This document shows, in pieces, positions 8,127-18,244 of a stretch of DNA of 64,000 bases. A program made the position numbers and the translations under genes. The first letter of the stretch is position 1. The number at the start of each line of letters is the position of its first letter. The stretch is taken from the NCBI RefSeq assembly GCF_021568695.1, contig NZ_JAKGTI010000001.1, positions 62,001 through 126,000 of the forward strand. The letters are read 5' to 3'. The notes beneath the pieces were generated by a model. It saw only the letters and a list, made by a program, of their open reading frames with translations. It did no database searches and had not been told where the DNA came from. The DNA is from Maritalea mediterranea (GTDB taxonomy: Bacteria; Pseudomonadota; Alphaproteobacteria; Rhizobiales; Devosiaceae).

Positions 8127-8689
8127 TAATCATCCAGATCTATGGTTTCGACCGTCAGGCTCTCATTGGTATAGACACAGATCTCGGCCGCAATTTTCAT
8201 GGACCGACGGGCAATCTCTTCCGCGTCATAATCCGTGTCCATCAGCGCACTTGCCGCTGCCAATGCGTAGTTGCCGCCCGAGCCAATGCCCATCACCCCG
8301 CTATCGGGGGAAAGCACGTCGCCGGTGCCGGTCAACACCAGACTGTCCTTCTTGTCGGCCACAATCATCATGGCTTCCAAGCGGCGCAAATAGCGGTCGG
8401 TCCGCCAATCCTTAGCCAGATCCACGCAGGCGCGCATCAATTGATCCGGATATTGCTCCAGCTTGGCTTCCAAGCGCTCAAACAGGGTAAAGGCATCTGC
8501 GGTCGCCCCGGCAAATCCTGTGATCACTCTGCCCCCGGCCAGGCGCCGTACCTTACGCGCACCATGCTTGATCACCGTTGGGCCCAGTGAGACTTGACCG
8601 TCACCAGCAACAACAACCTTGTTGCCTTTGCGCACGGTCAGAATAGTGGTTCCCCGCCAACCGGCAGAACCTTGTTGATTTTCTGGCAT
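8126..8689 (-). CDS. hslV: HslV, peptidase subunit of HslVU protease
   Basis: A 187-residue threonine protease of the proteasome-beta family. [20 protein letters not shown] places the catalytic threonine at about residue 14, after a short propeptide; [18 protein letters not shown] and [15 protein letters not shown] follow. Alphaproteobacterial HslV proteins commonly have such a longer propeptide than E. coli. It is the first gene of the minus-strand operon. The 219-nt region between it and hisB must hold divergent promoters; no convincing heat-shock promoter could be picked out by eye. Confidence 0.95.
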   Translation of the reverse strand: MPENQQGSAGWRGTTILTVRKGNKVVVAGDGQVSLGPTVIKHGARKVRRLAGGRVITGFAGATADAFTLFERLEAKLEQYPDQLMRACVDLAKDWRTDRYLRRLEAMMIVADKKDSLVLTGTGDVLSPDSGVMGIGSGGNYALAAASALMDTDYDAEEIARRSMKIAAEICVYTNESLTVETIDLDD

Positions 8690-8908
8690 ATAATCGTCTC
8701 CGTTATTGCGACCTCATATTTAAGAGTTTCGATCACGATTACAATCATTGTGCGGCAACCTTTTGACGCATCACCGGGCCCAATTGGCGCTTTGTCGATC
8801 TTTCCCATTTCGATTCAACCTGATAAGAGGAAGGGGAAAATTGGCATCTTTGCCCGGTTTGGCGGGTATCTTGGTGATGTCAAAGCAGATCATCTGAGGG
8901 GCATTTTT

Positions 8909-9496
8909 ATGCGCAGTGCAAAAATTTCTCGCAAAACCAACGAAACCGATATTCAGGTTGACGTGAATTTGGACGGTGAGGGCACCGCCAAAATTGAAAC
9001 CGGCATCGGCTTTTTGGATCATATGCTGGATCAGATTGCCCGCCATGGCCTGATGGATATCACCATCAAAGCCAAAGGCGATCTGCACATTGATATGCAC
9101 CACACGGCAGAAGATGTGGGCATTGCGCTCGGTCAGGCGGTGAAAGACGCGCTGGGCGACAAAAAGGGCATCCGCCGCTATGCTTCTTGCGATTTGCCGA
9201 TGGATGAGGCCCTGTCTCGCGTGGCGTTGGATATTTCCGGCCGCCCCTTCTTGGTGTGGCAGGTTGAATTTTCCCGGGACAAAGTGGGCGATATGGACAC
9301 GGAACTGTTTCAGGAATGGTTCCAGGCCTTCGCGATGAATGCCGGGATCACCCTGCATGTGCGCAATGAATATGGCAGCAACAATCACCATATCGCCGAA
9401 AGCTGCTTTAAAGCCCTGGCCCGCGCTTTGCGCGAGGCGGTTGAAATTGATCCCAAGCTTGAAGGGCGTATCCCTTCAACCAAGGGTGCACTCTAG
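8909..9496 (+). CDS. hisB: Imidazoleglycerol-phosphate dehydratase
   Basis: A 195-residue HisB of the monofunctional type (no phosphatase domain). The metal-binding motifs are present: [29 protein letters not shown] and [13 protein letters not shown] 8909 with GAGGGG upstream is chosen; the open frame continues upstream but has no homology there. It opens the histidine cluster hisB-DUF2628-hisH-hisA-x-hisF-hisE-coaA, all on the plus strand with short gaps or overlaps. Confidence 0.96.
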   Translation: MRSAKISRKTNETDIQVDVNLDGEGTAKIETGIGFLDHMLDQIARHGLMDITIKAKGDLHIDMHHTAEDVGIALGQAVKDALGDKKGIRRYASCDLPMDEALSRVALDISGRPFLVWQVEFSRDKVGDMDTELFQEWFQAFAMNAGITLHVRNEYGSNNHHIAESCFKALARALREAVEIDPKLEGRIPSTKGAL

Positions 9497-9505
9497 GATT
9501 GTCCC

Positions 9506-9958
9506 ATGCGGCTATATTCAATTTACGAAAAAGCGGTTGAAGGCGATGAGGATGAATTGGTGGTGGTGCCGGATAAATTCTCCTGGTTCGCCGCCATCCT
9601 AACCCCCATCTGGTGCATTGTTCATTTGATGTGGCTCGAATTGCTCGCCTATGTGGGCGTGGCCTTTATTCTGGGCTTTGTGACCTTCTTTGTGGGCGAG
9701 GACGCGTCCTGGTGGATCGGCATTATGGTGGCGATCTTGATCGGCTTGGAAGCCGGGTCCATTCGTGGGCGCTTTCTGGAGCGCAAAGGCTATGTGCTCA
9801 AGGCCATGGTGCCCTCCAGTTCCAAAGATGATGCGGCCTATCGCTATTTTGCCACCCGCATTTTTGCGCAAAAGCACAGCGAGCCCACCCCGCCGCATAC
9901 CGCGGCCCCGGCCTCACCCTTTGCGCCAACGCCAAATGCAGGAACACCCGGCCTATGA
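9506..9958 (+). CDS. DUF2628-like membrane protein in his operon
   Basis: A 150-residue protein. The N-terminus (MRLYSIYEKAVEG...VVVPDKFSWFAAILTPIW) matches the DUF2628 pattern seen between hisB and hisH in many Hyphomicrobiales. About three hydrophobic segments lie at residues 27-110 (AAILTPIWCIVHLMWLELLA, VGVAFILGFVTFFVG, WWIGIMVAILIGLEAG). The C-terminal 40 residues are proline- and alanine-rich and probably cytoplasmic and disordered. Its stop overlaps the hisH start (ATGA). The function is unknown; the linkage to his genes may be only positional. Confidence 0.85.
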   Translation: MRLYSIYEKAVEGDEDELVVVPDKFSWFAAILTPIWCIVHLMWLELLAYVGVAFILGFVTFFVGEDASWWIGIMVAILIGLEAGSIRGRFLERKGYVLKAMVPSSSKDDAAYRYFATRIFAQKHSEPTPPHTAAPASPFAPTPNAGTPGL

Positions 9959-10602
9959 GCGAAAAAATTGTGATTGTCGATTATGGCGCGGGCAATTTGA
10001 AGTCGGCCCATAAGGCGGTGGAACGCGCCGCCACAACCGCCAAGGGCAGCTATGATGTGCGCGTCTCCGACAAGGTTGAGGACGTGAAAAGCGCGGACCG
10101 GGTGATTTTGCCCGGCGTCGGCGCCTTTGCCGATTGCCGTAACGCGCTGTTCGGGTTGGACGGCATGGTCGACGCGCTGGAAGATCACGCCAACAAAAAG
10201 ATGAAACCCTTTTTGGGCATTTGCGTCGGCATGCAGCTCTTGGCCAGCAAGGGCCTGGAAAAGCAGGTCACAGAGGGGTTGGGCTGGATTCCCGGCACGG
10301 TGGAAATTCTCACCCCCAATGACCCGACGCTGAAGGTGCCGCATATGGGCTGGAACAATCTGGATCTGTTGCGGTCCCACCCGGTATTTGACCATATGGC
10401 GGGGCATCCGCACGCCTATTTTGTCCATTCCTATCACTATCTGGCCGACAATCCGGACCATGTGATCGCCACCTTTAATTATGATGGCCCGCATGTGGCC
10501 GCGATTGGCCGCGATAATATTGTCGCCAGCCAGTTCCACCCGGAAAAATCGCAAGCGGCGGGCCTGACCATGATCGAAAATTTCCTCAATTGGAAAATCT
10601 AG
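9955..10602 (+). CDS. hisH: Imidazole glycerol phosphate synthase, glutaminase subunit
   Basis: A 215-residue class-I glutamine amidotransferase that supplies ammonia to HisF. IVDYGAGNLKSAHKA opens the chain, the nucleophile lies in FLGICVGMQLL (Cys about 84), and FHPEKSQ near 190 carries the His-Glu pair. The start overlaps the DUF2628 gene by 4 nt. Confidence 0.96.
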   Translation: MSEKIVIVDYGAGNLKSAHKAVERAATTAKGSYDVRVSDKVEDVKSADRVILPGVGAFADCRNALFGLDGMVDALEDHANKKMKPFLGICVGMQLLASKGLEKQVTEGLGWIPGTVEILTPNDPTLKVPHMGWNNLDLLRSHPVFDHMAGHPHAYFVHSYHYLADNPDHVIATFNYDGPHVAAIGRDNIVASQFHPEKSQAAGLTMIENFLNWKI

Positions 10603-10614
10603 AAAGACGAATTG

Positions 10615-11343
10615 ATGATACTTTTTCCCGCCATTGATTTGAAAGACGGCAAATGTGTGCGCCTGCAAAAAGGCGATATGGATAAAGCCACCATCTTTAA
10701 TGATGACCCGGTGGACCAAGCCCAGCAATTTGCTGCCCAGGGCTTTAAATATCTGCATATGGTCGATCTCAATGGCGCCTTTGCCGGCGAAAGCGTTAAT
10801 GGCGATCCGGTGGAAAAAATCATCCGCGACGTGGATATGCCGGTACAATTGGGCGGCGGCATCCGCACCTTGGATCACATCAAAGCCTGGCTCGATCGCG
10901 GCCTGACCCGCGTCATTCTCGGCACCATCGCTGTGCGTGACCCTGATCTGGTCTATAAGGCCTGCGAGCTTTATCCCGGCCAGATTGCTGTCGGTATTGA
11001 TGCCCGCGGCGGCAAAGTCGCGGTGGAAGGCTGGGCCGAAACGTCGGAGCTGGACGTGATCGAACTGGCCCAAAAATTTGAAGGCGCGGGCGTTGCCGCC
11101 ATCATTTTCACCGATATTGACCGCGATGGCATTCTCACCGGCATCAATTGGGACGCCACCTTGGAGCTGGCCAACGCCACAAAAATCCCGGTGATCGCCT
11201 CGGGCGGCCTGGCCTCTATGGACGATATTGAAATGATGACCAAGCCCGAAATGCAGGCGCTGGAAGGCGCCATTTCCGGTCGCGCGCTCTATGATGGCCG
11301 CATCGATGTGCCTGCGGCGCTCGAAAAGCTCAACAAGGTCTGA
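10615..11343 (+). CDS. hisA: ProFAR isomerase HisA
   Basis: A 242-residue TIM barrel that isomerises the ProFAR intermediate of histidine synthesis. [14 protein letters not shown] (catalytic Asp near residue 8), LGGGIRTLD and [11 protein letters not shown] (second catalytic Asp) are present. I use ATG 10615; a TTG codon directly before it is also possible. Twelve nt separate it from hisH. Confidence 0.96.
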   Translation: MILFPAIDLKDGKCVRLQKGDMDKATIFNDDPVDQAQQFAAQGFKYLHMVDLNGAFAGESVNGDPVEKIIRDVDMPVQLGGGIRTLDHIKAWLDRGLTRVILGTIAVRDPDLVYKACELYPGQIAVGIDARGGKVAVEGWAETSELDVIELAQKFEGAGVAAIIFTDIDRDGILTGINWDATLELANATKIPVIASGGLASMDDIEMMTKPEMQALEGAISGRALYDGRIDVPAALEKLNKV

Positions 11344-11348
11344 CAGAA

Positions 11349-11670
11349 ATGCGGCGCTCAACCACCCGTTCCCTGCTGCTCAAATATGCCCTTGTGCTGG
11401 GCATCATCATCTTGGTGGGGCTGGGACCGGTCTTGTTGACCTTGAGCGCCGGGATGATCGCCGAGGCCCATGGCTGCACACTACATGAAGGTTACGTCAA
11501 TCCGTGCATCATTTGGGGCGCCGATCGGGGCGATACCCTTTATGAGATGGGCTTGATGTTTTGGTTCAGCTACTTCACGGTTCCCTTCGCTGTCACCGCG
11601 TTTTTCATATGGTTGATTGCCTTCTGCCCGCATGTTCTGGTGCGTATAATAGGAAAGGTCACAAAGCGAA

Positions 11671-11678
<8 letters not shown>
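11349..11678 (+). CDS. Small membrane protein between hisA and hisF
   Basis: A 109-residue protein with two clear membrane segments (about residues 12-34, [20 protein letters not shown], and 70-92, [20 protein letters not shown]) separated by a loop with two cysteines ([17 protein letters not shown]). The start lies 6 nt after hisA and the stop overlaps the hisF start by 8 nt, so it is translated as part of the operon. I do not recognise the family. The two cysteines could form a disulfide if the loop is periplasmic. Confidence 0.75.
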
Positions 11679-12453
<775 letters not shown>

Positions 12454-12771
12454 ATGAGCTTTGACCTGAAAGCGCTGGAACGCATCATTGCCGAAAAAGC
12501 AAACGCCTCAGCGGAAAAATCCTACACCGCCCAGCTTCTGGCCAATGGCGGCGAACGCGCGGCCAAAAAAATGGGAGAAGAAGCGGTGGAAACCGTCATC
12601 GCCGCTATTCAAGGTGACCGCGACGAATTAAAGGCCGAGAGTGCTGACCTTTTGTATCATTTACTTGTGGTGCTCAAAGCCCACAATATCAGCCTTGAAG
12701 AGGTTGAATCGGTTCTGGCCGAGCGCACCGGCCAATCCGGGTTGGAGGAAAAGGCCAGCCGCGGCCAATAG
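12454..12771 (+). CDS. hisE: Phosphoribosyl-ATP diphosphatase
   Basis: A 105-residue single-domain HisE (not fused to HisI), which hydrolyses phosphoribosyl-ATP. The MazG-like motif [14 protein letters not shown] and [13 protein letters not shown] are intact. Its ATG directly follows the hisF stop codon, and coaA begins 8 nt after it. Confidence 0.95.
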   Translation: MSFDLKALERIIAEKANASAEKSYTAQLLANGGERAAKKMGEEAVETVIAAIQGDRDELKAESADLLYHLLVVLKAHNISLEEVESVLAERTGQSGLEEKASRGQ

Positions 12772-12779
12772 GGGAAATT

Positions 12780-13736
12780 ATGAATCCGTTGTCTTTGGGG
12801 CCTGATCTGTCCCCCTATTACGAGTTTACCACCGAGCAGTGGGCCGCCCTGCGCCATGGCGAACCCATGACGCTGGATATGGATGATTTGCAGCGCCTGC
12901 GCGCGCTCAATGACCCCATTTCCCTCGAGGAGGCGCAACAGGTCTATCTGCCCATGAGCCGGTTGCTGGCCTATTATGTCGAGGCGGTGCAGGGCCTGCA
13001 CAGCGCGGCCGGCAAGTTTTTGCAGCAAAATGGCGACAAGACCCCCTTTATCATCGGCGTGGCAGGCTCTGTGTCGGTGGGCAAATCCACCACCGCCCGC
13101 ATACTGCATGCCTTGATGCAGCGCTGGCCCTCATCCCCCAAGGTTGATCTGGTCACCACCGACGGTTTTCTGCTGCCCAATGCCGAGCTGGAAAAGCGCG
13201 GCCTGATGGAGAAAAAGGGCTTTCCCGAAAGCTATGACCGCCCCGCTTTTTTGAAATTCCTGGCCGCGATCAAAGCGGGCAAACCCAATGTGAAAGCCCC
13301 CACCTATTCCCACCTTGTCTATGATGTGGTGAAGGGGGAAGAAATTGTCGTTGATCGCCCCAATATCCTGATTGTCGAGGGCCTCAATATTTTGCAGCCC
13401 GGCGAATTGCCCAGCGATGGCCGCCCCATCTTGTTCGCCTCAGATTTTATCGACTTTTCTATCTATATCGACGCCGCCGAGCGCGACCTGCGCCAATGGT
13501 ATATGGAGCGCTTTCTGCAACTGCGCGAAACCGCCTTTATGGACCCGCAAAGCTTCTTCCACCAATTCTCTAAATTGAGCATTGAAGAAGCCAAAAAACT
13601 GGCCGTTTCCATCTGGGAGCAGATCAACTTGCCCAATTTGCAAGAAAACATCCTCCCCACCCGCGGCCGCGCCGATCTCGTCCTCACCAAAGGTGCCGAC
13701 CACGCCATCAACAAGGTGCAGCTGCGGAAATTGTAG
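12780..13736 (+). CDS. coaA: Pantothenate kinase, type I
   Basis: A 318-residue CoaA that phosphorylates pantothenate, the first step of CoA synthesis. Walker A is [17 protein letters not shown] (about 93-109); [18 protein letters not shown] and SHLVYDVV are type-I signatures. It is the last gene of the his operon, as in many Hyphomicrobiales. No intrinsic terminator is visible; a repeat block begins immediately after the stop. Confidence 0.96.
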   Translation: MNPLSLGPDLSPYYEFTTEQWAALRHGEPMTLDMDDLQRLRALNDPISLEEAQQVYLPMSRLLAYYVEAVQGLHSAAGKFLQQNGDKTPFIIGVAGSVSVGKSTTARILHALMQRWPSSPKVDLVTTDGFLLPNAELEKRGLMEKKGFPESYDRPAFLKFLAAIKAGKPNVKAPTYSHLVYDVVKGEEIVVDRPNILIVEGLNILQPGELPSDGRPILFASDFIDFSIYIDAAERDLRQWYMERFLQLRETAFMDPQSFFHQFSKLSIEEAKKLAVSIWEQINLPNLQENILPTRGRADLVLTKGADHAINKVQLRKL

Positions 13737-13840
13737 AGACTTTTTTCTTGCCGCCGTCGCTCGCTTCGTTCGCTACCCCGGCACCCCCGCCGATTGGTGC
13801 CCCGTTCTGATGCTGTGCAAGGCGCAACGACACCCTCTCA

Positions 13841-13957
13841 CGTCATTACCGGACTTGATCCGGTAATCCATGTAGCGGCTGAGATGTGGCAGAGCAACGC
13901 TCATGCCCTGTAACTGCGCTCACGCTGCCTGGCCCCCGGATCAAGTCCGGGGTGACG
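13841..13957 (+). repeat. Palindromic element A, short type
   Basis: The left end (13841-13870) contains the hairpin ACCGGACTTGATCCGGT; the right end (about 13931-13957) contains CCCCGGATCAAGTCCGGGG and finishes in GGTGACG. The right end reversed reads CGTCACC..., so the ends form terminal inverted repeats. Confidence 0.85.
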
Positions 13958-14193
13958 GCGGTGGGTGGGTGACAGGTCGTGCACAAAACTAAATCTGGTC
14001 GCCAATCGGCGGGGGTGCCGGGGACGGGAGCGTAGCGACCGGTGGCGGCAAGAAAAGACTCTCCGGGGGTGCCGGGCCAGCCCGTATGTCGTGAGGACAG
14101 AAAATTAGAGCGCGGTGTCCGGTGGCGGCGCGAAAAAAATTGCCCGGGAGTACCCCGATTTAGTTTTGTGCACTGGGACTCACCACCCACCAC

Positions 14194-14343
14194 CGTCATT
14201 GCAAGACTTGATCTTGCAATCCATTTGAGGGTAGCGGTCAGGCACCTTATAGTTGTGGAAACAACACCACTTTCACCAAATCTAAACGACCCAGCGCATT
14301 CGCTAGTGTGAAATGGACCCCAAGATCAAGTCTTGGGGTGACG
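14194..14343 (+). repeat. Palindromic element A, long type
   Basis: The left end has TTGCAAGACTTGATCTTGCAA, the right end CCCCAAGATCAAGTCTTGGGG. It is about 150 bp, against about 115 bp for the ACCGG/CCCCGG type. Confidence 0.85.
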
Positions 14344-14489
14344 GCAGTATGCGAGGATATGCATTGATCTAGAACAGAACCAGTGTGGGGCACCCATCGG
14401 CGGGGGTGCCGGGGACGGAAGCGTAGCGACCGGTGGCGGCAAAAAAGACTCGGGATAGTGAGCGCAGCAAATAATGTCGGCGCGAAGAA

Positions 14490-15155
14490 CTACTTCTTCC
14501 CCGCCTCCATCACCTTGTCCTTAAACTTGCACTCCTCCACAATAATGCAGTGATAGCACTCCGGCTTACGCGCCTTGCAAATATAGCGGCCATGCAAAAT
14601 CAGCCAGTGATGGGCGTGCAGCAAATAGTCTTTTGGAATTGTTTTTAGCAACAGTTTTTCAACCGCGAGCGGCGTTTTGCCGGGGGCCAACCCCGTACGG
14701 TTGGCGATGCGGAACAAATGCGTATCCACGGCAATGGTCGGATGACCAAATCCGATATTGAGCACCACATTCGCCGTTTTGCGCCCCACACCCGGCAGCG
14801 CCTCAAGCGCCTCGCGGTCTTCCGGCACTTCACTATTATGGCGCTCAATCAAGGCCTTACAAAGCGCATAGACATTTTTCGCCTTGTTGCGATAAAGCCC
14901 GATGGTTTTAATATAGTCGCGGATTTTATCTTCGCCCAAGGCATACATTTTCTCCGGCGTGTCGGCGACCTTAAACAGGGCCTTGGTCGCCTTGTTCACC
15001 CCCGCATCCGTGGCCTGCGCCGAAAGCACCACCGCCACCAGCAGGGTGAAGATATTGACATAATCCAATTCCCCTTCAGGATGCGGATTGTTCGCCTCAA
15101 ATTTGGCGAACATGTCATTTATCGTTTGCTTTGTCAGTCGTGTCCGTTGAGCCAT
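14490..15155 (-). CDS. nth: Endonuclease III
   Basis: A 221-residue DNA glycosylase/AP lyase for oxidised pyrimidines. The helix-hairpin-helix LPGVGRKTANVVL (catalytic Lys in GRKTA), VDTHLFRIANR (catalytic Asp) and a 4Fe-4S cluster motif near the C-terminus (CKARKPECYHCIIVEEC, spacing C-x6-C-x2-C-x5-C) are all present. It lies divergent from the DUF2244 gene, an arrangement common in alphaproteobacteria. Confidence 0.96.
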   Translation of the reverse strand: MAQRTRLTKQTINDMFAKFEANNPHPEGELDYVNIFTLLVAVVLSAQATDAGVNKATKALFKVADTPEKMYALGEDKIRDYIKTIGLYRNKAKNVYALCKALIERHNSEVPEDREALEALPGVGRKTANVVLNIGFGHPTIAVDTHLFRIANRTGLAPGKTPLAVEKLLLKTIPKDYLLHAHHWLILHGRYICKARKPECYHCIIVEECKFKDKVMEAGKK

Positions 15156-15214
15156 TTTGTCACCTTATCCGTTAGGACCAATAGGCCATGATCAAAAAGG
15201 AATGAAAAGCGCAA

Positions 15215-15709
15215 ATGTCTGTCGATCACCAATTTGATGACCAGCTAGACCCACCCCTGTTCCGCGCCACCCTGCGGCCCCATCGTTCGTTGAGCGAGCG
15301 CGGCATTCTGGTGGTGATCATCATTGCAGGCACGCTGGCGCTGATCCCCGGCCTCATCTTTTTTTTGATGGGTGCTTGGCCGATTGTCGGTTTTTTAGGC
15401 CTAGATATTTTGCTGCTTTATTGGGCGCTCACCCGCTCCAAACGCGGCGAAAAACAATATGAGGAAGTGGGCCTCTGGCACGACGCCATCCGCATCCGCA
15501 AGGTGGATATCAAAGGTCGGATCAAGGAGATCGAGCTCAACCCCTTCTGGACCCGCCTCGTCACAAAACTGAACGCTGAAGATGAAGTCGACAGCCTGCA
15601 CCTGATCGCCCGGCAGCAACGCATCGCCTTGGGCGAATTCCTCAACCCCGCCGACAAAACCAGCTTCGCCCGCACCTTTGGGCAAGAGCTGTCGCGGGCG
15701 AAACGGTAG
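15215..15709 (+). CDS. DUF2244-like membrane protein
   Basis: A 164-residue protein with two hydrophobic segments (about 30-75: GILVVIIIAGTLALIPGLIF, FLGLDILLLYWAL) after a short N-terminal part with FRATLRPHRSLS. The cytoplasmic C-terminal domain ends with ARQQRIALGEFLNPADKTSF, typical of DUF2244. It is divergent from nth with 59 nt between the starts. The function is unknown. Confidence 0.87.
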   Translation: MSVDHQFDDQLDPPLFRATLRPHRSLSERGILVVIIIAGTLALIPGLIFFLMGAWPIVGFLGLDILLLYWALTRSKRGEKQYEEVGLWHDAIRIRKVDIKGRIKEIELNPFWTRLVTKLNAEDEVDSLHLIARQQRIALGEFLNPADKTSFARTFGQELSRAKR

Positions 15710-16193
15710 AGGGTTTTGGGGGCGTGCTGTCTCACGGCCATTCGATGCTGCGCATCGGCCTGCGACGGCGCGGCCAAAAAGTTGGCCGGGGTCCTCGCTA
15801 CGCTCGTCCACTCTTTTTACCTGAAAGTCTCGTCGTAGGCGGTTCCCCACCCCGTCACCCCGGACTTGATCCGGGGTCCAATCAGCATTGGTGAACGTGC
15901 ACAACATGAGTGTTTTCGCCCAACCAGCACCGCTACATGGATTACCGGATCAAGTCCGGTAATGACGTGAGAGGGTGTTGTTACGCCTTGCATAGCATCA
16001 AGGAGAGGCACCAATCGGCGGGGATGCCGGGGTAGCGAACGCAATGAGCGACGGCGGCGCATGATAATGACGGGGGATGCCGGGGTAGCGAACGTAGTGA
16101 GCGACGGCGGCAACAAAGATGTCAAAATCGGGTCGATCCCCTATTCCGCCTTGCACTATCCTGCGGTCCACGTTCAAATGCGGGAGCTTGAAA
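15710..16193. repeat. Intergenic repeat block 2
   Basis: No gene is supported. It contains a family-C-like stretch (about 15775-15815, reading CCTCGCTACGCTCGTCCA), an A element in reverse orientation (15853-15967) and two B copies (16007-16059 and 16069-16111). The end of the block forms the leader of the Ada-like gene, so the second B copy may affect its expression. Confidence 0.8.
15853..15967 (-). repeat. Palindromic element A, short type, reversed
   Basis: It reads CGTCACCCCGGACTTGATCCGGGGTCCA first and TGGATTACCGGATCAAGTCCGGTAATGACG last, the exact reverse of the 13841 copy in layout. Confidence 0.85.
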
Positions 16194-17069
16194 ATGGACC
16201 AGACGATGCACCAGCTCGAAATTTGCGCTTCTGATTATGAAATTGTCCGGCAGGTGGTCGAACAGCTGCACGAAACCCCGGCTGATGAGCACCAGATTGA
16301 CCGCATTGCTGCCGATCTGGGCCTGACCCAACGCCAACTCACCGACATTTTTCGTCGCTGGGCGGGCCTAACACCGAAAGCATTTTCCCATTGCATCACG
16401 CTTGACCGTGCCCGCAAAATGCTCAAGGCCGATGTGCCCATCTTTGACGCATCGCTGGAACTGGGCCTGTCATCGCCCGCGCGACTTTATGATCTGTTTG
16501 TGACCCATGAAGCGATGCCGCCGGGCTTATACAAAGCAAAGGGCGAAGGGTTGGAGATTCGCTATGGCTTTCATCCGTCGCCCTTTGGCCACGCACTGCT
16601 GATGGTCACCGATTATGGCTTGGCGGGCCTCGCCTTTGCCGATGCTGGCCAGGAGCAGTCTGCGCTGGAAGATATGCAATCACGCTGGCCCAAAGCCACC
16701 TATATTCAAAACGACACTGAAACCGCACATTGGGCTGATCGTGTGTTTTTGCCCCATCAATGGCAGCAAGATCAGCCGATTCGCGTGGCGATGATCGGCA
16801 CAGACTTTGAAGTGCGTGTGTGGCAATCCCTTTTGAAAATCAAGCCGGGTGAAGCCAATTCATATGGCGCGATCGCCAAGGAGGTCGGCTCGCCCAAAGC
16901 TGCCCGCGCCGTCGGCGCCGCCGTGGGCCGCAACCCCATTTCCTTTGTGGTCCCCTGCCACCGCGTGATCGGCAAAAACGCTGCCCTTACCGGCTATCAC
17001 TGGGGCCTGACCCGCAAAAAAGCCATGCTGGGCTGGGAAGCCGGGCAGTTGCAGGGGCGCGCTGGTTGA
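16194..17069 (+). CDS. Ada-like HTH / O6-alkylguanine-DNA alkyltransferase
   Basis: A 291-residue protein with an AraC-type HTH domain at about 20-115 (LGLTQRQLTDIFRRWAGLTP, CITLDRARKML) fused to a C-terminal alkyltransferase domain with the suicide cysteine in VPCHRVIGKN (about 258-267). ATG 16194 with GGAG upstream is chosen over the frame-opening ATG at 16119. The N-terminal zinc/methylphosphotriester domain of E. coli Ada is absent, so the known Ada activation switch cannot operate. It probably repairs O6-methylguanine; the HTH may autoregulate. Confidence 0.9.
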   Translation: MDQTMHQLEICASDYEIVRQVVEQLHETPADEHQIDRIAADLGLTQRQLTDIFRRWAGLTPKAFSHCITLDRARKMLKADVPIFDASLELGLSSPARLYDLFVTHEAMPPGLYKAKGEGLEIRYGFHPSPFGHALLMVTDYGLAGLAFADAGQEQSALEDMQSRWPKATYIQNDTETAHWADRVFLPHQWQQDQPIRVAMIGTDFEVRVWQSLLKIKPGEANSYGAIAKEVGSPKAARAVGAAVGRNPISFVVPCHRVIGKNAALTGYHWGLTRKKAMLGWEAGQLQGRAG

Positions 17070-17626
17070 TCTCAGGGGGAGTTTATTCCGTGTAAGGTTG
17101 AGCCGCAGCGTCTTGCCCTCGCCCCGGGCTTAATCTGGCCCTCTAGCGAAGTGAGAGGTTAGCGAAAGCGTCCCAACAAGCACTCCCGTCATTGCAAGAC
17201 TTGATCTTGCAATCCATTTGAGGGCAGCGGAGCGGCACATAAGTGTTTGTTGGGCAACTGTTTCACATCAATACCACCCAGCGTGCTGGCCGGTGTGAAA
17301 TGGACCCCAAGATCAAGTTTTGGGGTGATGCTTGAGGGGATGACAGGACGTGAAAAACACTGGTATGTAGCACCATTCGGCGGGGGTGCCAGGGTAGCGA
17401 ACGAATTGAGCGACGGCAGCGCAAAAAAGAGCCGAGTGTGTTGTTGCGCCGTGCACAGCATAAGAGCGGGGCACCCATTGGCGGGGGTGCCGGGGTAGCG
17501 AACGCAGTGAGCGACGGCGGCGCGTTAAAATGCCGGGGGTGCCGAGGACAAATGTCGAGCCGCCATCGGCCCAGAGCTTTATTTCCCTCCCCTTGATGGG
17601 GAGGGAGCAAGGGTGGGGTGTTTCCC
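17070..17626. repeat. Intergenic repeat block 3
   Basis: No gene is supported. It contains a long-type A element (17187-17329) and two B copies of the TAGCGAACG type (17369-17422 and 17470-17523), followed by further degraded repeat sequence up to the gpmA stop. The gene encoded on either side ends into this block. Confidence 0.8.
17187..17329 (+). repeat. Palindromic element A, long type
   Basis: The left end has TTGCAAGACTTGATCTTGCAA, the right end CCCCAAGATCAAGTTTTGGGG with one substitution (C to T) turning a C-G pair into a T-G (wobble) pair. Confidence 0.82.
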
Positions 17627-18241
17627 CTAAATATTTTCAACCTTCAGCACTTTGCCACTTTCATTCAGATCATAAATGATCGGCTTGCCGGTGGCGATTT
17701 CGCGTTTCAAAATTTCTTCCGGAGACAGGCCCTCAAGCGCCATCACCAAAGCCCGCAGCGAGTTGCCGTGCGCGGCCACCAAGATGGTGCCACCATCCAA
17801 AACGCGTGGCTCAATCTCGCGTTTATAATAAGGCAACACGCGGTCCGCCGTGTCTTTGAGGCTTTCACCACCCGGAGGCGGTGTGTCATAGGACCGACGC
17901 CAAATATGCACCTGCTCGTCGCCCCATTTTTCCCGCGCATCATCTTTGTTCAGCCCGGCCAAATCGCCATAATCACGCTCATTCAAATCCTGATGGCGGA
18001 TAATGGTCATATTGGTGATGCCCATCTCTTCGAGCATCAAATCAAGCGTATGCTGGGCGCGTTTCAGGGCCGATGTGTAACAAAGTTCGATCTCATAACC
18101 GCGCGATTTCAGCAGCTGGCCTGCTTCCTTGGCTTCTTCAATGCCTTTGTCGGTGAGGCCCGGATTCTTCCAGCCGGTGAACAGGTTTTTCAAATTCCAT
18201 TCGCTTTGGCCGTGACGCACCAAAATCAATCTACGATCCAT
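17627..18241 (-). CDS. gpmA: 2,3-bisphosphoglycerate-dependent phosphoglycerate mutase
   Basis: A 204-residue enzyme interconverting 3- and 2-phosphoglycerate. [18 protein letters not shown] carries the phospho-accepting histidine, and HGNSLRALV the second histidine. It is shorter than the about 250-residue E. coli enzyme but of the usual length for Hyphomicrobiales. It starts 3 nt after the dapB stop in the same direction. Confidence 0.94.
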   Translation of the reverse strand: MDRRLILVRHGQSEWNLKNLFTGWKNPGLTDKGIEEAKEAGQLLKSRGYEIELCYTSALKRAQHTLDLMLEEMGITNMTIIRHQDLNERDYGDLAGLNKDDAREKWGDEQVHIWRRSYDTPPPGGESLKDTADRVLPYYKREIEPRVLDGGTILVAAHGNSLRALVMALEGLSPEEILKREIATGKPIIYDLNESGKVLKVENI

Positions 18242-18244
18242 GAT

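Larger units (their letters stand above)
13737..14489. repeat. Intergenic repeat block 1 (families A and B)
   Basis: No gene is supported here. The block is a mosaic of B (13750-13801, inverted; 13998-14049; a degraded copy about 14060-14135; 14389-14440) and A elements (13841-13957 and 14194-14343). The open frames in it are repeat translations, since the same peptides recur in the other blocks. Confidence 0.85.

Noticed and set aside
8690-8908. RpoH promoter for hslV
   Set aside because: A GTTGAA on the minus strand has no matching -10 at proper spacing, so it was not called.
9844-11361. A 505-residue minus-strand frame over hisH and hisA
   Set aside because: It is a shadow of the strongly supported his genes on the other strand.
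13841-13957. CRISPR-like array
   Set aside because: The short repeats are palindromes in pairs with differing arms and irregular spacing; there are no uniform spacers and no cas genes.
13582-14311. Open frames of 80-120 residues across the first repeat block
   Set aside because: They translate A and B repeats; near-identical peptides (for example LTSLPDLIR) arise at several unrelated blocks, and no ribosome site or homology is present.
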